From the NCBI GenBank assembly GCA_905234735.1, contig CAJOJA010000011.1:124001-188000 (forward strand): DNA of 64,000 nt, read 5' to 3'. A program made the position numbers and the translations under genes. The notes beneath the pieces were generated by a model that saw only the letters and a program-made list of their open reading frames with translations, made no database searches and was not told the DNA's origin. How positions within the stretch are numbered: the stretch's first letter is position 1; every line of letters starts with the position of its first letter. Positions 1 through 8,113 of the stretch are shown here, in pieces. The DNA is from an uncultured Bacteroidaceae bacterium. GTDB taxonomy: Bacteria; Bacteroidota; Bacteroidia; Bacteroidales; Bacteroidaceae.

Positions 1-676
1 CCTCGATGGTGGCCTTGGCCATTGCTCGCCACTGGTTGGGGTCTTGTAGCTCGAGGTTCAAGTTCTCCATCTTCATCTTGGCGTATGCACCACCTACCAG
101 AATCTTGGCCTTGCCGCCGATACGCCATGCTTCGTTGATCTGGTGGCTGTGTCCCAGAGCCAGTTCAGCGTATGCCATAGCCGTAGCACCGAGGTCGTTG
201 ATCTGATAGTTCTGGTTGCTCAGCCGCTTGGTCATGTCGAAGAATTCCCAGGGAATGTTGGCTCCAGCATTGGTGCGAATGCCCAGCGTGATGTTGTTGT
301 AGCCCTTGAAGGCGTGGAAGCCCACACTGACGATTTCCAGACGTTCGTCGCTGAGAATCTTGTTGGTCTTGCCGATGCCCTTCATCGCCTGTTCGTAGGA
401 GATGCTGGGGTGCATGTAGGTGACCACCTTCTTTCCGTTCGAATCGGGATTCTTGAAGATGACGTCCTTCAGGGCCAGATTACCCCTGGCTGCCACGTTT
501 ATGTTGGCCAACGGAAATCCGAAGTATGCCTGGCGGTCGTAGTCTTTGGCGGGGTTCAGTTCGTGTCCTTGTGCAAATCCGTCCAGGAAGTATGCACTGC
601 TCAGGTTCTGTGCCAATGCGTTGTGGGCAGTAAATGCGGCAATGGCCACAATCATGTATTTGAATATCTTTTTCAT
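1..676 (-). CDS. DUF5723-like secreted protein, partial (C-terminus outside window)
   Basis: The reading frame starts with ATG at 676 and stays open to the window edge, giving about 225 residues. The N-terminus is a clear signal peptide (MKKIF.. then a hydrophobic stretch ending ALAQ). The mature part contains a SAYFLDG-like opening, LNPA and many Gly/Asn-rich alternating strands, as in the DUF5723 family of Bacteroidota secreted, probably outer-membrane beta-barrel proteins. It begins 20 bp after the stop of the upstream lipoprotein gene on the same strand, so the two are probably co-transcribed from the promoter in front of glucokinase. Function is unknown. The family assignment is from memory of the motif pattern, not from a search. 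Confidence 0.75.
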   Translation of the reverse strand, partial: MKKIFKYMIVAIAAFTAHNALAQNLSSAYFLDGFAQGHELNPAKDYDRQAYFGFPLANINVAARGNLALKDVIFKNPDSNGKKVVTYMHPSISYEQAMKGIGKTNKILSDERLEIVSVGFHAFKGYNNITLGIRTNAGANIPWEFFDMTKRLSNQNYQINDLGATAMAYAELALGHSHQINEAWRIGGKAKILVGGAYAKMKMENLNLELQDPNQWRAMAKATIE

Positions 677-696
677 ACGTGTACCTCCTTTCTGAA

Positions 697-2688
697 TTAT
701 TTCTTGTCGTTGGCATCAACGGTTATGCCGCCCTTGAGTGTCAGCTGTATCTCCTTCAAAACAATTTTGGCGTCCTCGCGCAGCGTGGCTTCGGCTACGG
801 CGTTGTCGATGCGAGCCACGTAGGTGATGCCGTCAAGCTGCTGTGCGCCGTTCTTGCCCGTGAGCACGTCGTTGATGGTGTAGGAACCCCTCGGCTTGAT
901 GGTGAAGACGACGTCGGTAACCTTGTCAGTTCCGTTGGGGCTGGCATCGATTACGATGTTGTTCACGTCCAGCTGCTGTACTCTGTGGCCCTGATTGTCG
1001 ATGGGAGTCAGCGAGAAGGTCACCTTCGCGGGCAGATTGCTGTGGGCCTTGGCCTTCAGTTCCAGCGAACCGGCGTTCAGGTCTTCGTAGTCTTTGAGGT
1101 CTTTAGCCCAGTCGCGTTCTGTGTCGCTATAGACGAGCAGGAACTCGTTGCCCAGCGTGAGCGGAGCAAATACCTTGTATTCGACCTTGACGTCGTACTC
1201 GTCCGTGATGTCGATGGGTGTCTGGCTGGCATCCAGTGCGATGGGTGCAACCTCCACGTTAATTTGGTCGGGTATCTTCTTGATCAGGTTAACCACCTTG
1301 CCATCGGAAGTCAGTCGCGTAGCGTTCCTATACTCGGCGGGCAACATGGACTTCTCCTTGTCCGAAAGGGGCTTGTCGGCAATGTAGTAGTAGATGTCCT
1401 GCTTGCCAGGCAGCGACAGGTCGCTTATCTTCACCGTCTGAGTCGCGCCGTTGACCGTGCTCTTCAGGGTGAGCGACGTGGTGGCCGTGGCGGGTAGTTC
1501 CTGACGGGCCTTGAGCAGCAGAATGGGGTTGTTCAGGTCGAGCACTACGTTGCTGTCGTTCAAGAAGTTGGGAAGCTTGTCCAGTTTGATGGGCTCGATT
1601 TGATCCACCTCGTGCTGCAGCTTACCCTGGAACTTCTCCAGTACGATGCCCTCGCCGGTGAATTCGGCCTGCCCCGTGAAGGTTACCTTTTCGGGCATGA
1701 TGCAAGCCAGCGACCGGGTGGTGTAGATGGTCTGCAGGTTTTCGAGGGTCACATTGTTGGCCAGATAGGTGTTCAGGGCAGCCTCGTCGATGTTTGCAGC
1801 CGTAATTTGGAACGTACCGCTGACGCCGAACTCGCCGCCGAAGCTTACGATGTGTGTGTCGCTGTCAAATTTGAAGTTTTCACCCTGTTCCATGCCAGCG
1901 AGCGTCAGCACCAAGGTGATGTCGCTTCCGTTGGTGGGAATCTGCACACCCTGTTCGTCGCTGAGGTTGATGGTTCCGTCCTCGATGCTGATGGCGTCTT
2001 GACCCATCAGGGTGCACTTGCTGACGTGCAGGTCCTTGGGCAGGGTCAGTACCATGTTGCTCAGTGTGGCGCTGGGAATCCAGTTGAAGAAGCCGTTGAC
2101 CGACATATTCAGCACCAGTTGGGTGTTGTCCTTGAACTCAACCTTGTTAATTTGGATTACATCGTTGGAAATCTTTGTTCTCGAGCTTGAGTTGCTGGCG
2201 TCGATCACGTACTTTGCATCGTCACTGTTCAGGTCATAGTGGAAGTTGATCTGGTCATCGGGGATGGTCAGCGTCTGCTCACCCACGATGGGCAGGGTAA
2301 TTTTCACGCTGATTTTCTTGCGTGCCTGGCGGGGTGTCAGATTGGCAAGCTCACGCAGATTGATGGAGATGGGGTCGATGGACGAAAGGTTGGGCTTGAA
2401 GCTGATTTTTTGGATGCTGACGGGGGCGATGTTGGCCTTTCCGTCCTGCATGACAGCAAAGTAAGAATTGCCTGCTCCGTCCGTTACGAACTGCACCACT
2501 CCGTCCTCTTTCAGGTCCATGATGTTCTTCAGGATGATGTCGCCTGTGCTGCACATGGGCAGTGTCAGGTCGCTGTCTGTGCCAATCGTCAGGTCCATGT
2601 CGTCCAGGTCATAGTCCTTGTCGATGCACGACTGCATGGCGGTCATTGCAGCCATCAGTCCAAATACGAATAAGAATTTCTTTCTCAT
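697..2688 (-). CDS. Large hypothetical lipoprotein
   Basis: A 663-residue protein with a lipoprotein signal: MRKKF, a hydrophobic core and a lipobox ending MQSC at about residue 21, followed by an acidic stretch (DKDYDLDDMD). The rest is long and beta-rich, with repeated short modules, and no catalytic motif is visible. Similar lipoproteins next to DUF5723 proteins recur in Bacteroidota, so the pair may act together at the outer membrane (inference). It lies between glucokinase (65 bp upstream) and the DUF5723 gene (20 bp downstream) on the same strand. The 65-bp spacer is a T/C-rich string of ATTCTTTCA-like repeats. Confidence 0.7.
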   Translation of the reverse strand: MRKKFLFVFGLMAAMTAMQSCIDKDYDLDDMDLTIGTDSDLTLPMCSTGDIILKNIMDLKEDGVVQFVTDGAGNSYFAVMQDGKANIAPVSIQKISFKPNLSSIDPISINLRELANLTPRQARKKISVKITLPIVGEQTLTIPDDQINFHYDLNSDDAKYVIDASNSSSRTKISNDVIQINKVEFKDNTQLVLNMSVNGFFNWIPSATLSNMVLTLPKDLHVSKCTLMGQDAISIEDGTINLSDEQGVQIPTNGSDITLVLTLAGMEQGENFKFDSDTHIVSFGGEFGVSGTFQITAANIDEAALNTYLANNVTLENLQTIYTTRSLACIMPEKVTFTGQAEFTGEGIVLEKFQGKLQHEVDQIEPIKLDKLPNFLNDSNVVLDLNNPILLLKARQELPATATTSLTLKSTVNGATQTVKISDLSLPGKQDIYYYIADKPLSDKEKSMLPAEYRNATRLTSDGKVVNLIKKIPDQINVEVAPIALDASQTPIDITDEYDVKVEYKVFAPLTLGNEFLLVYSDTERDWAKDLKDYEDLNAGSLELKAKAHSNLPAKVTFSLTPIDNQGHRVQQLDVNNIVIDASPNGTDKVTDVVFTIKPRGSYTINDVLTGKNGAQQLDGITYVARIDNAVAEATLREDAKIVLKEIQLTLKGGITVDANDKK

Positions 2689-2753
2689 ATGGTAAAGATT
2701 TTGATTATCACTCTTTATTCTTCACTCTTTCACCTTTTCATTCTTTCATTATT

Positions 2754-3743
2754 TCACGCATTGTGCATGGCCAGTTCCCAGCCCAGGGCACTGGCTCCCA
2801 GCACGGCAGCCTTGGCGTCGTCCAGCTGGCTCAGGAGCATCTTGGCCTTGCCACGATATATTTTCAGTACGTTTTCGTCGTAGGCGCGACGTATGGGGTC
2901 CATGATGAGGTCGCCAGCCTTGCTCAGTCCGCCGAAGAAGATGAAGGCCTCGGGGCTGTTGAAGGTGGCAAAGTCGGCACAGGCGCGTCCCAGGATGGTG
3001 CCCGTGTACTCAAAGATCTCCAGTGCCACGGGGTCGCCCTTGCGAGCGGCCAGCGTGATGGCCAGTCCGTCCACCTCGTCGATGGGGGTGTCGCGCAGCA
3101 CGGTGGGGCGGTTCGTCTTCTGCAGAATCTCGCGAGCCGTGCGTGCGATGCCGGTAGCCGAGCAATAGGTCTCCAGACAGCCCTTGCGTCCACATCCGCA
3201 TTCGCGACCGTCGCGTTCCACGATGACGTGGCCCAGCTCACCGGCCATGCCGTCACTGCCGTACACCATCTGTCCGTTTACCACGATGCCACTACCCACG
3301 CCCGTGCCCAAGGTAATCATGATGAAGTTCTTCATGCCCTTGGCCGCACCGTAGGTCATTTCGCCTATGGCGGCAGCGTTGGCGTCGTTGGTCAAAGCAG
3401 CAGGTATGCCCAGAGCGTCGCTGAACATCTTGGCCAGAGGCACGATCTCGTGGGCCCAAGCCAGGTTGGGTGCGAACTCGATGCAGCCGTTGTAGTAGTT
3501 GCCGTTGGGAGCACCGATTCCCATGGCGCGTATTTTCTCAATGCCGCCCACCTGATCGATGATTTTGCGCAGCTCCACCACGCAGTCGTCCACGTACTGC
3601 TGGGCGTTGTCGTTGTGGCCGCGAGTCTTCACGGACACCTCTGCTATCACGTTGGCCTCAGCATCCACGATGCCGAAGACGGAGTTGGTCCCGCCCAGGT
3701 CGAGACCTATCACGTAGGGTTTTTCTGTTTGGTTCATAAGCAT
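2754..3743 (-). CDS. glk: ROK-family glucokinase
   Basis: A 329-residue cytoplasmic sugar kinase of the ROK family, expected to phosphorylate glucose (or a related hexose) at C6 with ATP. Visible motifs are the N-terminal phosphate-binding GLDLGGTN (about residues 14-21), the substrate-site NDANAAA region (about 125-131), the GTGVGSG loop, and the ROK zinc site beginning HVIVERDGREC and continuing GCGRKGCLE (about 180-200). Length is typical. The start could equally be the second ATG at 3737. It is first in the operon, with a TATCTTTG promoter just upstream. The exact sugar cannot be fixed from sequence alone. Confidence 0.9.
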   Translation of the reverse strand: MLMNQTEKPYVIGLDLGGTNSVFGIVDAEANVIAEVSVKTRGHNDNAQQYVDDCVVELRKIIDQVGGIEKIRAMGIGAPNGNYYNGCIEFAPNLAWAHEIVPLAKMFSDALGIPAALTNDANAAAIGEMTYGAAKGMKNFIMITLGTGVGSGIVVNGQMVYGSDGMAGELGHVIVERDGRECGCGRKGCLETYCSATGIARTAREILQKTNRPTVLRDTPIDEVDGLAITLAARKGDPVALEIFEYTGTILGRACADFATFNSPEAFIFFGGLSKAGDLIMDPIRRAYDENVLKIYRGKAKMLLSQLDDAKAAVLGASALGWELAMHNA

Positions 3744-3772
3744 TATTCTGTTAAAGTTTCATAATATTTATG

Positions 3773-3780
3773 CAAAGATA
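3773..3780 (-). promoter_or_regulatory. Bacteroidota -7 promoter element for the glk operon
   Basis: The minus strand reads TATCTTTG, matching the TAnnTTTG consensus, 30 bp upstream of the glucokinase ATG. No good -33 TTG is seen. Confidence 0.6.
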
Positions 3781-3831
3781 CTAAAAAGTCTACACGCGCG
3801 CAAATCTTTCCGCCGTTTTTTTCAGTTCCAT

Positions 3832-3903
3832 CCATTACTATCGTTCCAGAACATCTCTATTAATATCGGCTCAGGCCAGCCATTACTATTGTGGGAGCCG
3901 ATA
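3832..3903. repeat. Inverted and direct repeats in the glk/amidase intergenic region
   Basis: The 302-bp space between the divergent glk and amidase genes holds a perfect 9-bp inverted repeat, TATCGGCTC (3864-3872) and GAGCCGATA (3895-3903). CCATTACTAT also occurs twice (3832-3841, 3880-3889). It sits between two divergent promoters, so it could be an operator or a transcript-insulating hairpin. No clear DnaA-box cluster was seen in this gap. Confidence 0.5.
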
Positions 3904-3998
3904 CCATGCTAAGACAAGAAAAACTAAAAGTGTAGATGTCAAAAGTGAAAAACTTGCAATAAAATGAGGGCAGGGAAAAAGTATTGGGGGAAACTGCT

Positions 3999-4028
3999 TT
4001 GTCCTTTCATTTTTTTTTCTTATATTTG
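3999..4028 (+). promoter_or_regulatory. Promoter of the amidase-mlaD-dnaA operon
   Basis: TTG at 3999-4001 and TATATTTG at 4021-4028 are separated by 19 bp, the expected Bacteroidota -33/-7 layout. The amidase ATG follows 18 bp later. Confidence 0.7.
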
Positions 4029-4045
4029 CAACGGATTATGCGCCT

Positions 4046-4801
4046 ATGAAACGAAATTGTAAGATAATAGTACTGATTGTCAGCTTGTTCACAGTTCTGA
4101 ACGCCAGTGCCTATACACTGGTGATTGATGCTGGACACGGTGGTAAGGACGCAGGAGCATTGGGATATATCTCGAAGGAAAAAAACATCAACCTGGCTGT
4201 GGCTCTGGCTTTCGGAAAGCTTGTGGAGCAGAACTGCCCCGACGTAAAGGTGGTCTACACACGCAAGACGGACGTTTTCGTGGAACTGGACGAGCGGGCG
4301 AATATCGCCAACCGCAACAAGGCCGACCTCTTCATCAGTATTCACACGAACAGTACGGCAGCCGGAAGGTCTGGCACGCAGGCCCGAGGCACGGAGACAT
4401 ACACCCTGGGTATGCACAACGCTGCGGCCAACCTGGCTGTGGCCATGCGCGAAAACTCTGTCATCACGTTGGAGAGCAACTACGAGGAGCGCTACGAGGG
4501 ATTCGACCCGCGTTCGAGCGAGAGCTACATCATCTTCGAGTTGATGCAGGATGTGCACATGAAGCAGAGCGTGCAGTTTGCCGGGCTCATTCAGAAACAG
4601 TTTGCCTCGTATGCCAAACGCGTGAACCGTGGCGTGCATCAGGCCGGACTGCTGGTGTTGCGCAATACGTCCATGCCTGGCGTGCTGGTGGAGTTGGGAT
4701 ACATCAATAACAAGAGCGAGGAGGCCTTCTTGAATACGGCCGATGGGGTGGCCAAGATGAGCCGGGCCATCTTCAATGCCTTCAAGGCTTATTATAAATG
4801 A
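4046..4801 (+). CDS. N-acetylmuramoyl-L-alanine amidase (Amidase_3)
   Basis: A 251-residue periplasmic peptidoglycan hydrolase of the AmiA/B/C type, which cuts the bond between MurNAc and L-Ala during cell separation. A signal peptide (MKRNC.. ending NASA) is followed directly by the zinc-binding VIDAGHGGKDAG motif (about residues 27-38). Other family motifs are RTD, the ISIHTNS segment carrying the second zinc histidine (about residue 98), and the C-terminal VLVELGYINN with the catalytic Glu. It has no extra peptidoglycan-binding domain. It is followed 37 bp later by the MlaD gene and then by dnaA. Confidence 0.9.
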   Translation: MKRNCKIIVLIVSLFTVLNASAYTLVIDAGHGGKDAGALGYISKEKNINLAVALAFGKLVEQNCPDVKVVYTRKTDVFVELDERANIANRNKADLFISIHTNSTAAGRSGTQARGTETYTLGMHNAAANLAVAMRENSVITLESNYEERYEGFDPRSSESYIIFELMQDVHMKQSVQFAGLIQKQFASYAKRVNRGVHQAGLLVLRNTSMPGVLVELGYINNKSEEAFLNTADGVAKMSRAIFNAFKAYYK

Positions 4802-4838
4802 GAGAAAGTAAGGTAATATCATAGCATAGCATAGATAA

Positions 4839-5726
4839 ATGAGACGCGAACTGAAAATAGGAGTTACGGGAATTATAGCCCTGGTGATGCTGTTCTTCGG
4901 CATGAAGTTCCTGAAGGGAGTGAAGTTGTTCGATACGAACGTCAGTTATTTCCTTCTTTTTCAGGATGCCAAGGGACTGTCGCGCAGCAGCAAGGTTTTT
5001 GCCGACGGATACAACATCGGCATCGTACGCAATGTACAATACGACTACGACCTACCGGGGCGCGTTGTGGTAGAAATCAGTGTCGCTAAAGATGTGAAGA
5101 TACCCCACGGCACCATTGCAAAACTGGACGAGGCTGTGCTGGGCGGATGTACGCTGAACCTGACGATGGGGCCTAACCCCGCCGACCGATACACACCCGG
5201 CGACACCATACAGGGAACGGCAGCCAACGGACTTCTGGCGGCAGCCGCCGATGTGATGCCGCAGGTGCGACAGGTGCTGGCACACGTTGATTCGCTCATT
5301 TTGACCCTGAACACGTTGGCCAACGACCCCAATCTGTCGCGCATACTGGCCAATGCCGAGCAAGTGGCGGAGAATCTGAACCGGAGCACGGAACAGCTGG
5401 ACCAGTTGCTCCACAAGGACATCCCACAGCTGACGTCGACCTTCAACCAGGCCGGACAGAACGCCGTCACGCTCACACACAACCTGGCTCAGCTTGACCT
5501 GCAGGCCACGGTGGGCCGCGTCAACAAAACCATCGACAACGTACAGCAGACCATACTGAAGCTGCATACTACGGACAACAGCCTGGGACTGTTGCTCAAC
5601 GATACCAGCCTCTACGGCAATCTAAACCACACGGTCAACAGTGCTACTAATTTGCTGGAGGACCTGAAAGAAAATCCCCACAGGTATGTTCACTTCTCAC
5701 TGATAGGTAGAAAGGCAAAGAAATAG
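4839..5726 (+). CDS. MlaD/MCE-family lipid-transport protein
   Basis: A 295-residue inner-membrane-anchored protein: one N-terminal transmembrane helix (about residues 7-25), an MCE domain (about 36-115, with FQDAKGLSRSSKVFADG and GNPADRYTPGD-like strands), then a long helical tail with predicted coiled coil. MCE proteins form hexameric rings that carry lipids between membranes. In Bacteroidota a single MlaD-like gene beside an amidase is common. No permease or ATPase partner lies next to it; the downstream gene, 9 bp away, is dnaA. Substrate is unknown. Confidence 0.85.
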   Translation: MRRELKIGVTGIIALVMLFFGMKFLKGVKLFDTNVSYFLLFQDAKGLSRSSKVFADGYNIGIVRNVQYDYDLPGRVVVEISVAKDVKIPHGTIAKLDEAVLGGCTLNLTMGPNPADRYTPGDTIQGTAANGLLAAAADVMPQVRQVLAHVDSLILTLNTLANDPNLSRILANAEQVAENLNRSTEQLDQLLHKDIPQLTSTFNQAGQNAVTLTHNLAQLDLQATVGRVNKTIDNVQQTILKLHTTDNSLGLLLNDTSLYGNLNHTVNSATNLLEDLKENPHRYVHFSLIGRKAKK

Positions 5727-5735
5727 GACGGAGGA

Positions 5736-7133
5736 ATGAGCATGCCTGTAGAATCAGAGAACAGAAAGTGGACGCGTTGTCAGGAGTTCTTCCAGAGCAA
5801 CACGCATGAGCAGGAATACCAGACATGGTTCCAGCCCATCCAATTCGTGTCGTACGATCCCGATACGCACAAGCTCCTGCTCTCTGTTCCCAGCAACTTT
5901 TTTTTCGAGATGCTGGACGGACAGTACAAACGACTGATGTACAACGTCGTGTGGCGTGTCTATGACAAGGATGCTCGCATCAGCTATCGCATACAGGTGG
6001 ACAGCACGGGCGATGCCACTGTCGATGTCGAAGGCTCGACCACGGGGGAGAAAATGCGCAAGCGCAAGGACGATACCTTCCAACCCCGCAAGGCACCGGC
6101 CAACGACCTCGACTCTCAGCTGAACGGAGAATATCGCTTCGACAACTTCATCGAGGGCGAAAGCAACAAACTGCCACGTGCCGTCGGGCAGAGCATTGCC
6201 GAAAATCCAGAGCAGACCACGTTCAACCCGCTGTTCATCTACGGCCCCTCGGGAGTGGGCAAGACGCATCTGGTGAATGCCATCGGCACGGCCCTGAAGG
6301 AGAAATTCCCCAAGCGCCGCGTCCTCTATATTGGTGCCCATCAGTTCAAGGTGCAATACACCGATGCCACCATCACCAACCATCGCAACGAATTCATACA
6401 GTTCTACCAGACCATCGACACGCTCATCATCGACGACATACAGGAACTGGCCGGACAGGCCAAGACGCAGATGGCATTCTTCCACATTTTCAACCATCTG
6501 CGTATGAACGGGAAGCAAATCATCCTCACGAGCGACCGGTTGCCCTCAACGATGCAGGGCATGGAGGAACGACTGCTGACGCGCTTCAAGTGGGGCCTGA
6601 TGGCCGAACTTTCCAAACCGAACCAGGAGCTGTGCCGCAAGATTCTGGAGAGCAAAATCAGGCACGACGGACTGGCCATCCCTGATGATGTCATCGACTA
6701 CATCGCCCAGCACGTCAACGACAGCGTGCGCGACCTGGAGGGTATCGTCAACTCACTGATGGCCCATGCTGTGGTTTACAACACCTATATCGACTTGGCG
6801 CTGGTCCAGCAGCTTGTGCGGCGGTCGGTGCGCAACGTCTCGCGCAATGTCTCCTTCGACGACATTCTGATGATGTGCTGCGAGGCCTGGAAAATTCCCC
6901 AGGACGAGGTCTTTTCCCGTTCGCGGAAGGCGCCCATCGTACTGGTGCGTCAGACCATTATGTATTTGGCCCATCGATATGCCGGACTGACGACCAGCCG
7001 CATCGGATTGCTTGTTGGCGGGCGCAACCACGCTACCGTGCTGCATTCCATCAGCCAGGTGCAAGACCGTCTGGCAACGGACAAGGAGTTTGCACAGCGT
7101 ATGGCCGACGTAGAGTCGAAACTTCGGAAATAA
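5736..7133 (+). CDS. dnaA: Chromosomal replication initiator DnaA
   Basis: A 465-residue DnaA with all four domains: an N-terminal DnaB/DiaA-binding domain (about 1-90), a charged linker, an AAA+ domain with Walker A GPSGVGKTH (about 169-177) and Walker B LIIDDIQEL (about 229-237), and a C-terminal helix-turn-helix DnaA-box reader with GGRNHATV (about 427-434). The usual signature is GGRDHSTV, so Asp is replaced by Asn. A GGAGGA ribosome site lies immediately before the ATG at 5736, so the second in-frame ATG at 5742 may be the real start. It sits 9 bp after mlaD, so no origin lies directly upstream. Confidence 0.95.
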   Translation: MSMPVESENRKWTRCQEFFQSNTHEQEYQTWFQPIQFVSYDPDTHKLLLSVPSNFFFEMLDGQYKRLMYNVVWRVYDKDARISYRIQVDSTGDATVDVEGSTTGEKMRKRKDDTFQPRKAPANDLDSQLNGEYRFDNFIEGESNKLPRAVGQSIAENPEQTTFNPLFIYGPSGVGKTHLVNAIGTALKEKFPKRRVLYIGAHQFKVQYTDATITNHRNEFIQFYQTIDTLIIDDIQELAGQAKTQMAFFHIFNHLRMNGKQIILTSDRLPSTMQGMEERLLTRFKWGLMAELSKPNQELCRKILESKIRHDGLAIPDDVIDYIAQHVNDSVRDLEGIVNSLMAHAVVYNTYIDLALVQQLVRRSVRNVSRNVSFDDILMMCCEAWKIPQDEVFSRSRKAPIVLVRQTIMYLAHRYAGLTTSRIGLLVGGRNHATVLHSISQVQDRLATDKEFAQRMADVESKLRK

Positions 7134-7156
7134 AGTCAGGTTCCCCTTTTCTCTCC

Positions 7157-8113
7157 TTACACTTCCCCTTCTGGTTCGTTCAGCGTGCCGCATTTGGGGC
7201 AGGGACCGCACTCGTGAATGGGTGCTCCACAGTGTCCACAACGGTAATGCGGACGGTGGCGGCACACATATTGCCATAGGGCAAGCGCATAATAGACCAT
7301 GAGCAGGAAGTAGCCCAGGAAATACTGCGTGGCAATGGAGAAGAAGAGGTAGATGCCAGCAAGAATGGCTGTCAGGGAGAGCCGATACAGGATGGCTTCA
7401 GCACCCGACAGGCAACGGCGTATGTCCTCGAGCGAGGCCATGAACAGGATGACGATGAGCCACGCGATGCCAAGGAACAGGGAAAGCATCGTGGGCAGTC
7501 CGAAGGGGTTGAGCGTGGGATTGTAGTAGAAATTGGCCCAGAGCTCTGGCACGAATATCTGAATTGTGGTATAGAGCACCGTGTCTGTGGCGAAAGCCAG
7601 ACAGAGCAGCATGGGGTAGGGAGAGGCAATGTCGTCAACGTGTACCATGTGGAAACGCTGACTCTTCATGCGGCGTACGAGCCAGGCCACCAGTGCTACA
7701 AGGCAAAGCGCCAGGGCGGCGAGAACGTGCCCGTCCGAGAAGAGATGGATGCCCTGCGAGATGGGGTCGTTGGGCACTACGGCCTCCAGCAGCCTGGATT
7801 CGTGAACCCAACCCTGTGTCAACTGGTCGCGGGCCACTTTCACCCATACACTGTCGATGGAGTCCTCGGGGATAACTTCTATCTGTGCCACCACAAGCGG
7901 GTCGTCCTTGTAGACGACGAATGTGTTACCCACTTCGGGCACAATGAGCAGGTGCATCGGACGTTCCTCCTGCAGCACAAGGCTGTCGGCCGTGAGCTGG
8001 AAATTATAGTCCACGTCGTAGTGGCGCTGCCCCCCTGCTTCCTGGTTTACCGGTGGAGAGGGCTTGCAGCCCATCAGCAGCAGACAGGCGAGGAGAAGAA
8101 ACTTATTCTGCAT
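7157..8113 (-). CDS. Membrane lipoprotein with C-terminal zinc ribbon
   Basis: About 318 residues, starting at the ATG at 8113, which overlaps the end of the upstream U32 peptidase gene by 11 bp. The N-terminus is a lipoprotein signal (MQNKFLLLACLLLMGC). An extracytoplasmic domain of about 130 residues follows, including a YxxQGWVHESRL segment that resembles an SH3b repeat, then several transmembrane helices. The extreme C-terminus has two CxxC pairs (CGHCGAPIHECGPCPKCG), a zinc-ribbon pattern. I do not recognise a named family. Translational overlap suggests co-expression with the U32 peptidase. An upstream in-frame start exists but lacks a signal peptide. Confidence 0.75.
   Translation of the reverse strand: MQNKFLLLACLLLMGCKPSPPVNQEAGGQRHYDVDYNFQLTADSLVLQEERPMHLLIVPEVGNTFVVYKDDPLVVAQIEVIPEDSIDSVWVKVARDQLTQGWVHESRLLEAVVPNDPISQGIHLFSDGHVLAALALCLVALVAWLVRRMKSQRFHMVHVDDIASPYPMLLCLAFATDTVLYTTIQIFVPELWANFYYNPTLNPFGLPTMLSLFLGIAWLIVILFMASLEDIRRCLSGAEAILYRLSLTAILAGIYLFFSIATQYFLGYFLLMVYYALALWQYVCRHRPHYRCGHCGAPIHECGPCPKCGTLNEPEGEV

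Noticed and set aside
143..823. Long open frames on the plus strand opposite the DUF5723 and lipoprotein genes
   Set aside because: They are antisense to genes with signal peptides and coherent protein sequence; the translations are low-quality and have no recognisable motifs.
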